From Streptomyces sp. QL37 (GTDB lineage Bacteria > Actinomycetota > Actinomycetes > Streptomycetales > Streptomycetaceae), in NCBI RefSeq assembly GCF_002941025.1, contig NZ_PTJS01000001.1:1984001-2048000 (forward strand): DNA of 64,000 bases, written 5' to 3'. Both the position numbers and the translations under genes were made by a program. The notes beneath the pieces are model-generated. The model saw only the letters and a program-made list of their open reading frames with translations. It made no database searches and had not been told where the DNA came from. This document shows, in pieces, positions 9,300 to 19,800 of the stretch (position 1 is its first letter; every line of letters starts with the position of its first letter).

Positions 9300-10844
9300 T
9301 CAGTTCTCGGACTGTCCCTCGTCGTCCTGCCCCGCCGTCCGCCCGTCCGAACCGGTGGCGGCCTCCGCGGCCCTGGCCTCCTCCTCGGCCGTCGCCTCCG
9401 CGGCGAGCTGTTGCTCGTCGGCCGCGGGGACGACGGCGGCCAGGGGCGCGAACGTCATGCGCAGGTCCGCGACCGACCCCTCCCCCAGCACCCAGGCCAG
9501 CGGTGCGTAGTGGACCCGGATGCCCTCCGGGGACCGCAGCAGCGGGCGGCGGGCCGCGTCCGTCGGCCACTCGACACCGCCGGTCGCCGTACGGGCCGGG
9601 ACGGTCCAGTAGTCACCGGACCGGTACGTCCTGCCGCGCTCGAAGTACACGAACACCCCGTCCTCCAGCGGAAGCCAGCCGCCCTCCTCGACCCGGACCG
9701 CACCGTTGCGCAGTTTCGCCGCGCCCTGCTTCGTGCGGCCGGGGCCGCCCCCGTGCCGGGTGCCGGGCCGCTGGTCCCAGCGCCGCAGGTACGGGTGGAG
9801 TCCGGGGCGCCGCCCGACCGAGGGATGCGGCTCCTCCGAGAGCCGTACCCGCCGTCCCGGCAGATCGATCTCCTCGATCCGCAGCAGTGGCAGCGGCTCG
9901 CCCCGGCTGGTGTAGCCGGTGTCCACGAACTCCACCTGGTCCCCGACGGTCAGGCCGAGCTTGTCGTCGTTGCCCAGCGAGGCCAGCTCCACCCATGTGC
10001 CGTCGAGTCCGTCGACCGGCAGCGTCACGGAGCCGTTCTCCCGCGACCACTTGAAGGTCGCGTCCTCCGCCGGGCCGCCCTCGTGGATCTCCACGCGGTA
10101 CATCTGGTTCTCCGGGCCCCGGTACCGTGCGTCCGGGTCCACCAGGCAGGGGTCCTCGTCCGCGTGCTCGGGACGCTCGCTGCGGGCCGCCATCCGCGCG
10201 GTCGGCGCCTGCGCCGCCGACCACCGCGCGAACGCCTCGCGGACCTGGTCCTTGGTCGCCCCGTCCTCCAGCTCCAGCTGCGAACCGGGCACCGGCAGGA
10301 CCTGCCATACGGTCTTGACCCGGGCCGCCGTGTCGGGCATGGCCGGCCCGAGGGCGACCTCGCGCAGCAGCGGGTCCTCGGCCGCGGTCACCGAGCGCTC
10401 CCACACCTTGAGGCAGGCGAGGTAGGGGAACCGGGTGGGCAGCCGGTCGCCGGGGCGCTCCGGGTCGCGGTAGCCGTCCGGCTGGTCCCAGTAGGTCCAG
10501 GTCGCCGGGGCCTCCGCGTCGCCCTCGGCATCCTCGTCGGCCGGTACGCCGGGCTCGGGGCGGGTCGCGTCCAGGAGGATCCCGTCGACGTAGTAGCGGC
10601 CGCCGCCGAGCGAGAGGTCGTCGAGCTCCCGGCTGCCGCCCAGGAAGCCCACCTCGAATCCGGTCGCGCCGCGCGGTCCCCCGTGCTGTCCGATCAGGTC
10701 GGCGGTGGTGGTCCGGGCCCGGTGCAGCTGGATCGCGGCCTGTTCGTTGGCGTCGGCGTCCAGCTGGACCCGGCCCTGCTGGGCGAGGACCGCCGCGTAG
10801 TGCCGGTCGGGCCGGAAGGTGTCGCGGGAGAGATCTGCGTGCAT
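9300..10844 (-). CDS. DUF6519-type protein of the injection-system cluster
   Basis: 514-residue cytoplasmic protein beginning MHADLSRDTFRPDRHYAAVL AQQGRV, the start typical of DUF6519 proteins found in contractile-injection clusters. Beta-rich segments around 90-330 contain MYRVEIHEGGP and FKWSRENGSVTLPVDG, suggesting a carbohydrate-binding or structural beta domain. The C-terminal 40 residues are Glu/Ala rich. It lies 28 bases before the amidase and 78 bases after the gpI-like gene. It is probably part of the baseplate periphery or a spike-associated protein; its exact role is not known. Confidence 0.72.
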   Translation of the reverse strand: MHADLSRDTFRPDRHYAAVLAQQGRVQLDADANEQAAIQLHRARTTTADLIGQHGGPRGATGFEVGFLGGSRELDDLSLGGGRYYVDGILLDATRPEPGVPADEDAEGDAEAPATWTYWDQPDGYRDPERPGDRLPTRFPYLACLKVWERSVTAAEDPLLREVALGPAMPDTAARVKTVWQVLPVPGSQLELEDGATKDQVREAFARWSAAQAPTARMAARSERPEHADEDPCLVDPDARYRGPENQMYRVEIHEGGPAEDATFKWSRENGSVTLPVDGLDGTWVELASLGNDDKLGLTVGDQVEFVDTGYTSRGEPLPLLRIEEIDLPGRRVRLSEEPHPSVGRRPGLHPYLRRWDQRPGTRHGGGPGRTKQGAAKLRNGAVRVEEGGWLPLEDGVFVYFERGRTYRSGDYWTVPARTATGGVEWPTDAARRPLLRSPEGIRVHYAPLAWVLGEGSVADLRMTFAPLAAVVPAADEQQLAAEATAEEEARAAEAATGSDGRTAGQDDEGQSEN

Positions 10845-10922
10845 GGGAAGGGGTCCCCCTCGGAAGTACGTCGGTCGGAAGAGATCGGGGCGGGCGGATC
10901 GGGGCGGGCGGGGCAGGTCACG

Positions 10923-13097
10923 TCACGTCACGGGGAAGATCCCGGCGTCCGCACCGGCCGGGGTGTACTCGGCGAGCCGGGCCCGGAGACTGTCCTCGCG
11001 CTGGGGCTCGTACAGGTCGTGGAAGACCCCCATCTCGGACCCGTCGTCGGCGCCCCGCCGGATCTGCCACGGCCCGCCGTCGGCGAGCCGCCCGTACGCC
11101 GGGGTGCCGTACCGCTCGCTGCTCAGCAGCGGGCGCACCGAGCCTGCCGGGCCGTCGCCCACGAGGTCCGGCTGGCAGCGGTGGCGGCGCGGGGTGCGGG
11201 AGCCCGGGGGCACGTAGGAGTACCGCAGGCAGCCGATCCCTCGCCTGGCCACCCGCAGCTGCCCGGTGAAGACGCTGTTCTCGGCGATCCGCACCGCGTG
11301 GGTGTGGACCTCGCCGATGACCGTGGTGCGGTGCGCGTGGAGCACCGCGTGCGCGTGGCGGCAGTCCGGGGCGGACAGCGCGGGAAGGCCGTGGCCGGTG
11401 GCGTCCAGGATGCTGTCACGGATGTGGATCGGCAGCGGGTCGGTGCTCACCTCGTCGCCGATCACCTCGATGGTGCCGAGGATGCTGCGGTCGATGGACA
11501 CACAGGCGGTGGTCCGGTCCAGGACCAGGCTCGGCTCCTCCGGCGAGTGCGGCCCGCAGTCCGTCTCCAGCGACCAGCCCGGCACCAGGGTGCAATGGCG
11601 CAGCACGACCGCGCCGACGGGGCCGCTGACGTGCAGCCCGCGTCCGGTGACCAGCAGACCGTCCAGGACGATACGGGGAGCGTCGCCCTTCCGCCCGGCG
11701 TCCTGTCCGCCCTCCTGAGCCCGGATGTTGAGCGCGTCGGGGCGGTTGCTGTACCAGTCGAGCAGCCGGATCACCGGGCGGCAGCCCTCGGCCGCCCGCA
11801 GCTCCAGCCGGTCGCCGCGGCCGAGGTCGAAGTCGAGCTGCTCCTGGTAGGCGCCGCTGTGCGTGATCTCGATGACGCCCTCGGCACCGCAGTGCCCGGA
11901 CCTGCGGTCGGTGCGCCACTGCTCGTACGCGTCCATGATCCGCTGGTGTGCCTGGCGTGGGCCCACGCGGTAGATCCGGGCGGCGGGCGAGGTGACGCGC
12001 TCACGCGGGTACTCGCCGCCGCCGGTGTCGTCACCGAAGGCGTAGTGATAGGTGACCCAGACCCCTTGCCGGGGGGCCGAGCGGGATCCGAAGGCGATCC
12101 GGCCCAGCACCGGGTCGACGGCCACCTGGCCGGGCTTGGGGCGGTAGCGCCAGCCGGACAGGTCCGCCACGACGATGTCCGACATCGGCACGGGTTCGTC
12201 CTGCCCGTCGCGCCAGACCGTGAAGCTCTTTCCCGGCCCGTAGTGGTCGGCGAGCCGGTCCGCGAGCTGCCGCCTGCCGATGTCCGCGGGCACGTTGTCG
12301 ATCGTCGCGATGTGCGTGGCGGAGGGTTCCGGCACCGGCCGGGTCACCAGCGAGGTGTCGTTGCCCAGGATCGAGAACGTGTACAGGCTGCGGGCGCGGT
12401 CGATGCAGTACGCCGGCGCCCGGCTCACCCGGTACGGCTTCAGCCGCCAGACGAACAGCCCGGCCCCGGCGGGCGAATGACCGCCCCTGCGCCGGGTCGA
12501 ACCGGCTCTGCGTACGTCCACGGAGCGAGCCCCTGTGTCGAACGGCCCGCCCGCCAGATCGAGTTGCGCGCCGTCGCGTACGTCGGCCAGCCTGCCGCGG
12601 CCCAGCCTGCGCGCGTCGGTGGCCGCCGCGCCCGTGCCGTACAGCCTGACCGGCTGCTGGTGGGAGACCAGCCGGGAGAACTCCACTGCCCTGGACGGCC
12701 ATCCGGCGACCTCCTGGGCCAGCTCCTCCAGCAGGGCGAGGGTGCCCTTGCGCCGGCGGTTGGCGACGGTCGCCGCCACGTCGCGGCGCGGGGCGAGGGC
12801 CTCGGCGAGCCGGGAACGGGCCTCCGCGTCGTCCGGGTCGCCGAGTCCGGCCGACCGGACCCGCTCGTACCCGGGCAGCGGCCGATAGCCCACGAGGTCC
12901 CCGAGGTACGGCAGCGCCCAGGGCGCGGCCGTCTCCACGAACAGGTCCTCGTAGCTCTGGTCGACCCCGTCGCGTACCCGGTCGACCTGCTCGGCGATCA
13001 CCGCGAGCAGTGCCCGCAGCGGCTCCCCGCCCTCCGCGTCCCGCAGCCGGTGCCACTGCGGGAGCAGCTCCGCGAGACCGTCCGGTTCCCTGCTCAT
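10923..13097 (-). CDS. gpI-like baseplate protein with C-terminal beta-helix
   Basis: 724 residues. The N-terminal 200 (LRALLAVIAEQVDRVRDGVD, PWALPYLGDLVGYRPLPG) resemble phage tail protein I and Afp12-type baseplate proteins. From about residue 420 there are short repeated beta stretches such as LDGLLVTGRGLHVSGP, VVLRHCTLVPGWSL, VSIDRSILGTIEVIG and IHIRDSILDATGHG, the spacing of a right-handed parallel beta-helix. It is preceded by the J-type gene after 22 bases. In a cluster with no tail-fibre gene, this beta-helix is the only obvious domain that could reach outward from the baseplate. Confidence 0.72.
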   Translation of the reverse strand: MSREPDGLAELLPQWHRLRDAEGGEPLRALLAVIAEQVDRVRDGVDQSYEDLFVETAAPWALPYLGDLVGYRPLPGYERVRSAGLGDPDDAEARSRLAEALAPRRDVAATVANRRRKGTLALLEELAQEVAGWPSRAVEFSRLVSHQQPVRLYGTGAAATDARRLGRGRLADVRDGAQLDLAGGPFDTGARSVDVRRAGSTRRRGGHSPAGAGLFVWRLKPYRVSRAPAYCIDRARSLYTFSILGNDTSLVTRPVPEPSATHIATIDNVPADIGRRQLADRLADHYGPGKSFTVWRDGQDEPVPMSDIVVADLSGWRYRPKPGQVAVDPVLGRIAFGSRSAPRQGVWVTYHYAFGDDTGGGEYPRERVTSPAARIYRVGPRQAHQRIMDAYEQWRTDRRSGHCGAEGVIEITHSGAYQEQLDFDLGRGDRLELRAAEGCRPVIRLLDWYSNRPDALNIRAQEGGQDAGRKGDAPRIVLDGLLVTGRGLHVSGPVGAVVLRHCTLVPGWSLETDCGPHSPEEPSLVLDRTTACVSIDRSILGTIEVIGDEVSTDPLPIHIRDSILDATGHGLPALSAPDCRHAHAVLHAHRTTVIGEVHTHAVRIAENSVFTGQLRVARRGIGCLRYSYVPPGSRTPRRHRCQPDLVGDGPAGSVRPLLSSERYGTPAYGRLADGGPWQIRRGADDGSEMGVFHDLYEPQREDSLRARLAEYTPAGADAGIFPVT

Positions 13098-13119
13098 GCG
13101 GCGCTCCCTTCCTGGGTGT

Positions 13120-16100
13120 TCATGCGGTGACCTCCGTGAGAGTCAGCGTGTCCGGGACGTCCGGGGACAGCAGGGCGAGCTGGGCGGGCCTGATCCCGCG
13201 GAAGACACACACCGCACGGCCCTCCCTCAGACGCCGGGTGTCGGTGATGTCCGGGTTGAGGCGCAGCAGTTCGGCGAGCGCGATGCCGTGCCGGGCGGCG
13301 ACCGAGGTGAGCGTCTCGCCCTCCGGGCCGGTCACCCGGTACACGTCCTCGTCGTACGCCGCGAGCCGGGCCGGGACCGTCGTCCGCGGTGCGGCGAGCG
13401 TCTCCGCGAGCGTCGGCAGACCGTCGGGGGTGAGGGACGCGGGCACTCCGCCGAAGACGTCCACGTCCACGTGGTCGACGCCGGGTACGGAGTGGGCGGT
13501 CGCCAGGACGTCCGACAGGTGTGCGGGGCTCCCCAGCTCGCGCCGGGAGGCGCCGAACCGGGTCGACAGGGCGTGCCGCAGCCTCGGTTCGACGATCTGC
13601 CAGCTGTGGTCCTCGGCCACCTTCACCTTCGCCGAGAGGACGAGCAGCAGCAGTTCGCGTACCTGTACCCGGACCGGCAGCCGGGAGTCGCCGTACCGGG
13701 CGAGCGAGGAGCGCAGCGCGGTGAGCACGTCGGAGTCCTCCGCGACCGGGATGTCCTGGACCCCGGCGACGGTGACGTGCAGCACCCGCCGTCTGCCGTC
13801 GAAGAGCTCACGCGCCACCGCCCTCCCGATCCCGGCCCGGGAGCGGGCGAAGTCCTCGTAGTCGGCGACCGACACCAGCCGGTCGAGCGCGGACACGGCG
13901 AGCGGGACCGAGGACCGGGTCTGGCCGGGGCCGTCCGCGTCCGCGCCGCCCGTCGCGGGCCGGGGATTGGTGACCCCGGTGACGCCCAGCGGCCGGGTGA
14001 CCGCCTGGGTGATGCGGTCGGCCCGGACGTCGGCGGCCCGGCCGGTGCCGAAGCGGTAGCGGGCCCGGACGTTCTCGTGGCCGGTGGGCAGCCGGGCGCC
14101 GTGCACCCCGTCGCCGAAGGTCACCGTCGTCCGGCCGCGCGCCGCGCCGCAGACGTAGACCCGCTCGCGCGGGCCGCGCCCGGCGAGGCTGTCCACCCTG
14201 TGCCAGAGCAGCCCGTCGACCCGTACCTCGAGGGCCGGGGTCGCGCCCAGCGGGTTGTCGGCGGGCAGCCAGGTCAGCGGCGACTGCCAGAGCGCGAACG
14301 TCTGGTGGGCGAGGTCCGCGTTCCCGTTACCGATGGCTTCCTCCCTGCTCTCGCCGTGACTGGCGGCCACGACATTGCCCCGTACGCGTACGGTGGCGCG
14401 CAGGTAGCGGTGGGCCAGATCCGTCGTCAGGGTCAGCCTCGTGTGCACGTGGTCGCCGGGCAGTTGGGGGTCCAGCACCTGTTCGACGCCCGCGATCGTC
14501 ACGAGTTCGGTGGCCGGCGCGGCGGGGACGTCGGTGCGCTCCCCGGACACGATCAACTGCCGTCCCGGGCGCAGTCCGTCGTGGAGCTCGGCCAGTTCCA
14601 GTTCGTTGCCGTGCACGTCCTCGGCGAGCGGTTCGTCGGCGAGACGCAGTGCCTGCCCGCCCGCGTGCACGGTGGCGTCGCGGATGGTGGAGAGCAGTAC
14701 GTCGTGCTCGTCGAGCCACGGATCGGCCAGGGTCAGCTCCGTGCCCCGGCCGGTGATGCCGAAGTCGGTGTACACGGCGGTGCGCAGGGAGGTGACCCTG
14801 GTGGTGACGAAAGCGAGCGCCGGGTCGCCCGGAATGCCGTCCGGTCCTTCGGCGCCCTTGCGGGGGCGTTCGATCACGACCCAGCTGCCGGCCGTGATCG
14901 AGTCCTGCACCGAGTCCAGGGCGATCACCTGCCGGTTCGCGGGCTCCGGCACCGTGGCGATGCCGATCACCACGTTCGCCGGCTCGCTGCCGACCGTGTA
15001 GCGCACGGTCAGCTCGTAGCCCTCGTGCCTGATCTGCTGATGGTCGCCGGGCGCCAGACGCCAGCTCTTCGGCTCACCGTTGTGCACGGCGACATGGACG
15101 CGGCCGTCGTCGGCGGGCCGGGACACGAACAGCGTCCGCTCGGGCAGCCCGTCGAGCAACTGGGCGGTGACACCGGGCTCCTGGGAGTCGGCGGGGCGCC
15201 TGTTCAGCCAGCTCAGATCGTGGTCCTGCGCGGTCCGGGTCATGACCGCGACCCGGCCGGGCCCGAGATCGAACGTCGCCTCCGACGGCAGATTCTCCGA
15301 GTGCTGGACGGACGAGCCCGTCTCGGTGTGCTGGAACTCGGCTCGCACCGGGACCTTGCCCGCCGTGTCGAACACCACCCGCATCGTCGTGAGGGCCGAT
15401 CCGGTCAGCGGCCAGTCCGCCTGCCTGATCACCCGCCCCCGCTCGTCCTGGACCGGCCTCAGGGGCGCCATCGCCCCGAACGGGGCGGCGGTCACCCGCA
15501 TCGCCTGCACCTCGTGCAGGAGCGGCTGTGCGGTGGGGGCGGACCGCCGCCATGCCGGGTACAGCCCGTCGGCGATCCGCGGGTCGAGAGCCGCCAGCAG
15601 CCGCGCGCCCAGGTCGGAGCCCGGGGCGGCGGCCGGTACCGGCCCGTTGCGGGACGGCCGTACGGCCTCGGCGCGCAGTGCGGGGAGCACCGTGCCGAGC
15701 GCCTTCAGCGCCGCGGACCCCGGCGTGGTGGAGCGCGGGGACGCGGGCGCGGGCCGGGAGGGGGCCAGATCCGCGGCCTGCGCGATCACTTCGCCGGTCA
15801 TCGCCTCCAACTGCTCGAACCAGGCGGCGACATCCGCGTGCTCGCGGGCGACGGCCTGCGCCTCGGCGAGCCGCTCGTGCGGCCCGGTCAGCCGTGTGAC
15901 GAGGGCGGCCGGTGAGGTGACGGAGTCCAGGTCGGCCCGGAGCGGGGCGAGCACCTGGGCGTCGAAGTCGGCGATGAATTTGCTCACCGGACGCGGATTG
16001 GGGTTGTCGGGCGTGGGTTCGCCGTCCTCGACCGCCCGGTCGTCCTCGGTGATCCACTCCCGCAGCAGCTCCACCAGCTCCCCCAGGGACGGCGGGGCGG

Positions 16101-16860
16101 ACTGCTGGAGCCCGATCCCCGTCACGTCGTCCTCCCGGTCGACACGGAGCCGGGTCACGGTGCGGAGCAGCCGCCGGCCCGGGTCGTCACCGCCCTGTCC
16201 CCCGAGGACGAACAGGAGCCTGTCCCCGGTCCGCAGGGCGGTCGCGGTGCCCGACACCTGGATCTCCGAGCGCTGCGTCAGATCCTGCTCGGTGAGCAGC
16301 GCGGGCCTGCGCCGGCGCACCGCCAGTTCGTTCCACGAGGCACGGGCCGCCAGATCGGCGTCCGTCTCGAAGACCTGCGACTCCTCCTCCGAGGTGAGCG
16401 GAACGCTGTTGCTGCGCGCCCCGCGTGGAACGAGCACCTCCACGTCCACGCCCCGCGGGTCCCTGTCCAGGGTGTACGCGAGATGCGTGTCGGCGGCGAT
16501 GCCCGGCCTCGGCCGGTGCCCCACCAGCCGTCCGAGCAGCGCCAGCGAGCGGTGCTCGTTCGCGGTGCGCAGGTATGCCTCGTCCATGATCCGCTCGGAG
16601 TGGAACGTCAGCAGGTCACCGACGACGGCCCAGGAGTCCAGCAGTCCGATCGCCGGATCGTCCGGGGTACGGACCGTCAGTCCCCGCAGCGCCGGACAGG
16701 CCGGGGAGGCGAGCCGGTCCACCATGGCCGCCAGGAACGATCCGTAGTCCCCGACCCGGTAGTCGAGAGCGGTGCGCCCCGGCGGGTTGTACAGGGCCTC
16801 GGGGGCCTGTCGTTCGTCGTGTCCACCGCAGCCGCAGCCGCAGCCGCCCGCGCCGCTCAT
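13120..16860 (-). CDS. large J-type baseplate assembly protein with LysM-like tail
   Basis: 1246 residues from the ATG at 16858-16860, which overlaps the TGA of the upstream gene (ATGA). It starts with a Cys/Gly run (Cys7, Cys9, Cys11), then YNPPGRTALDYRVGDYGSFL and a DDPAIGLLDSWAVVGDLLTF HSERI region typical of eCIS baseplate proteins. The baseplate-J-like part is near residues 930-1180 (VRARYRFGTGRAADV, SVADYEDFARSRAGI). The last 60 residues (VTGPEGETLTSVAARHGIAL AELLRLNPDITD) look like a LysM module. Its size suggests one of the wedge or inner-baseplate proteins comparable to Afp12. An upstream extension of the frame is not protein-like. Confidence 0.82.
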   Translation of the reverse strand: MSGAGGCGCGCGGHDERQAPEALYNPPGRTALDYRVGDYGSFLAAMVDRLASPACPALRGLTVRTPDDPAIGLLDSWAVVGDLLTFHSERIMDEAYLRTANEHRSLALLGRLVGHRPRPGIAADTHLAYTLDRDPRGVDVEVLVPRGARSNSVPLTSEEESQVFETDADLAARASWNELAVRRRRPALLTEQDLTQRSEIQVSGTATALRTGDRLLFVLGGQGGDDPGRRLLRTVTRLRVDREDDVTGIGLQQSAPPSLGELVELLREWITEDDRAVEDGEPTPDNPNPRPVSKFIADFDAQVLAPLRADLDSVTSPAALVTRLTGPHERLAEAQAVAREHADVAAWFEQLEAMTGEVIAQAADLAPSRPAPASPRSTTPGSAALKALGTVLPALRAEAVRPSRNGPVPAAAPGSDLGARLLAALDPRIADGLYPAWRRSAPTAQPLLHEVQAMRVTAAPFGAMAPLRPVQDERGRVIRQADWPLTGSALTTMRVVFDTAGKVPVRAEFQHTETGSSVQHSENLPSEATFDLGPGRVAVMTRTAQDHDLSWLNRRPADSQEPGVTAQLLDGLPERTLFVSRPADDGRVHVAVHNGEPKSWRLAPGDHQQIRHEGYELTVRYTVGSEPANVVIGIATVPEPANRQVIALDSVQDSITAGSWVVIERPRKGAEGPDGIPGDPALAFVTTRVTSLRTAVYTDFGITGRGTELTLADPWLDEHDVLLSTIRDATVHAGGQALRLADEPLAEDVHGNELELAELHDGLRPGRQLIVSGERTDVPAAPATELVTIAGVEQVLDPQLPGDHVHTRLTLTTDLAHRYLRATVRVRGNVVAASHGESREEAIGNGNADLAHQTFALWQSPLTWLPADNPLGATPALEVRVDGLLWHRVDSLAGRGPRERVYVCGAARGRTTVTFGDGVHGARLPTGHENVRARYRFGTGRAADVRADRITQAVTRPLGVTGVTNPRPATGGADADGPGQTRSSVPLAVSALDRLVSVADYEDFARSRAGIGRAVARELFDGRRRVLHVTVAGVQDIPVAEDSDVLTALRSSLARYGDSRLPVRVQVRELLLLVLSAKVKVAEDHSWQIVEPRLRHALSTRFGASRRELGSPAHLSDVLATAHSVPGVDHVDVDVFGGVPASLTPDGLPTLAETLAAPRTTVPARLAAYDEDVYRVTGPEGETLTSVAARHGIALAELLRLNPDITDTRRLREGRAVCVFRGIRPAQLALLSPDVPDTLTLTEVTA

Positions 16861-19800
16861 CGGGTACCTCCGGCGAGTTCGATGGTCAGCCGCCCGTCGT
16901 CGGGGCGGTCCGGGTCGTTGTCGCAGCGTGCGACCTCCAGCGCGCCGAGCCGCAGGACCCCCGTCTCCAGGGCGGTGCCGTCTCCGTCGGCGTCGTCGAA
17001 GAGCCGGCGCAGCCGGGTCACCTTCACGCTCTCCACCCCTTGCACGGCCGCCGCGGTGGCCACCAGCCGGCTGAGCCGCACCGGTTCGCCGAACGTCAGG
17101 GCGTCGGGATGGAAGAAGCCGAGCCGCCCGTCGCGCAGCCGCCCGGGGCCCAGCAGCCGGTACAGCTCGGCCAGGATCTGCCCGTGCTGATGACCGGGGG
17201 CCGCGCACACCCGGAGGGCGATGTCCAGCGGCACGCTGCTCGCGGGGCCCACCACCAGGTCGTGGCCGATCCGCCGGTAGCGCTCCAGTGCGTACGCCAC
17301 CGAGTCGAGCAGCTCGGGCTCCGGGTCTCCGGCCCCCAGCGCGTCGACGGCGACATGGGCCTCCTGCACACTGCCCGTCCAGCGGATCTCCGCCGCCGCC
17401 CGCCGCACCCCGGGCAGTGCGGAGGCCAGGGCCGCGTAGTCCTCCGCGGTCACCGCGCGCTGCGCGGTGCGCTTCAGGTCGAGCGGGGCCAGCTGCTTCA
17501 CCTGTTCGAGCGGTTCGGGTTCCGTTCCGCCGACCGCGGGCAGCGGATTGCGTACCCCCGCGACCGGCAGCGGCTCCCCGGCGTCCACGGTCTCCGGGTC
17601 CCGGTGCAGGACCAGGTGGTTGACGGCCTCCGCACCGACGTTGCCCGCCGTGCCGCCGCCGAGCCGGTAGTGCAGCTCCAGCCGGGCCCCTGGCCGGGGC
17701 CGGGCGCCGTGCCGGCCGTCGCCGAACCGCAGCGCGATACGCCCGTCGTCCTCCAGCTCACCGACGAAGTTCCGGTCCCTGTGACCGGCGGCGAGCAGGT
17801 CCCGCAGCGCGGTCCACTCCTCGTCGCCGTCCAGGGCCCTCACCGCCGGCAGCGCGGCCCGCGGGTCCTGGACGAGGGCGGCGGCGGGGCCCCGCAGCAC
17901 CGGCTCGTCCGGATGCAGTCCGGCCGCGTGGCCGGGGCCCCAGCTCCGCGCGATCTCCCAGGCGATGCCCGCGTCGAGCACGGCACCCGCCCGGGCCCGG
18001 GCCGTCAGCACCTGGAGTCTGCGCAGCTTCGGTGCCAGCAGCCGGTCGCCGCGGTGCAGCAGTTCGCGCAGCGCGCGTACCGGGTGGAGGTGCAGCTCCA
18101 GGTGTTCCAGCGCCCGCAGCCCGAAGAGCACGGTCAGTTCGTCGATCTCCGCCTCGGTCAGCCCGTCACGGTCCCGGGCGCTGCGCCACAGCTCCACCAG
18201 CCGCTCCCGGACCCGCCCGGGGATGGCGGAGAGCCGGTCGGCCTGTCCGGCCGAGACGTGTTCCGGCAGCGGGAACGGCGCCGCCTGGACGACGGGAGAG
18301 CGCCGGAGCACCGGCCGGAACCGGGGGCGGATGCCCGGGTAGGTCACCTGCGCGAGGAGCGTCCCCAGCGCTTCGGCCTGCTCGTACGCCGTGCCGGGTA
18401 CGACCTTCTCACGCCGCCGCCCCGCGAGCTCCAGGCCGATTCCGGCGCGCGTCACCTGCTCGTCACCGACCCGCTCGGACAGCTCCCTCACCTGCTCGGC
18501 GGTGAGCAGTCGTCCACGCCGTGTCTGCTCCAGGCGCTCGGCCAGGAGCCGGGCCGTCGCGTTCCCCGTGTCGACGTCCCCGCAGCCGGAGCCGGACGGC
18601 TCGCAGGATCCGGGGACCGCGGGCTCGGGGGGCACGACCACCGTCTCCGGCAGTGCCCCGCCGAACGTCAGGGAGGTTCCGTGGTCGACGAGGACCACGT
18701 TGCCCCGGGCCACGGTGACGTCCGCGACCGGTTCGCAGTCCGGACCGCCGCGCGTCGACAGGCACACGGGGAAGGCGAGGGCGTCCTGGCGTGCCCAGGT
18801 GACCTCCAGCACCGGCTGACGGGCCAGCCCGTCCAGGCCCGGGGTGACCGAGGTCAGCCGGACCGCCTGCCGGTGCGCGGGGTCAGCGTCGCCCGGCGTA
18901 CCCGAACGCGCCCCGCGCACCTCCTCGAACACCAGCAGATCTCCGGGGGCCAGGTCCAGCGACCGCACGGTGCACTTCTGGTCGGCCCACTCGTCCCGCA
19001 GCGTCGCGGACACCGCGCCCTTCGGCAGGGCGCACACCTCGTCGCCCCAGGTCCAGAAGCGGATCGTGTTGTGCGCCGGACGCAGCTCGGCGGGCTCGGA
19101 GTCCACCACCGGCTCGAACACCTCCACCGCACCGCGTTCGGCCAGCACCGTCAGGTCGCGGTCCTCGACGACCGTGCCGGTCTCGGGCCGGTCGCGGAGT
19201 CCCGGTGTGCGGACGTCCACAGCGGCGAAGCGGAACGTGCCCGGCAGCAACGTCAGCCGCTTCGTCACCTCGACGGTCACAAGGGCCCGGGCATTGCAGC
19301 CGTCGTGCATCGGGTAGTCGATCAGCCGGACGTGCCGGCGCACCGACACCCGCCTCCGGGCGGTGTCGAGGTAGGCCTCCGTCGCGACCGCGTCCTGCTG
19401 GTAGCTGATCCGGTCGGCCGTGTGCGCCAGCAGTTCGACGAGGGTCACACCCAGGTCGGCGGGGTTGCGCTCCACCCAGTCGGGCGTGGTCAGCGCGAGC
19501 CTGTCCAGGATGAGCCGGCGCACGGAGTCGAAGTCGCGCGCCGTGTAGTCGATGACGGGCGCCTCGGTCCGGGGGCCGGGGTCGCGGCCCGCCGCACCGT
19601 CCACGCAGTCGAAGGGCGTGGGGCAGTCCGTCCGGAACTCGAACTCCGCACCGGAGTACCGCTGGTCGAAGCCGGGAAACGGTTCCGCCCCCGGTCGCCC
19701 GTACGGATCGGCCTCCACCACCGACAGCCGGTAGCGCGAGGTGTCGCCGGTGCGGTCGAGCGTCACGAGCAGCCGGTCGTCGAGCTCCGGGTCGTCCTCC

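Noticed and set aside
9168..13130. Plus-strand open frame of about 1320 codons opposite the amidase, DUF6519 and gpI-like genes
   Set aside because: It is the antisense shadow of genes with high third-position GC; its sequence has no protein-like motifs, while the minus-strand products are recognisable.
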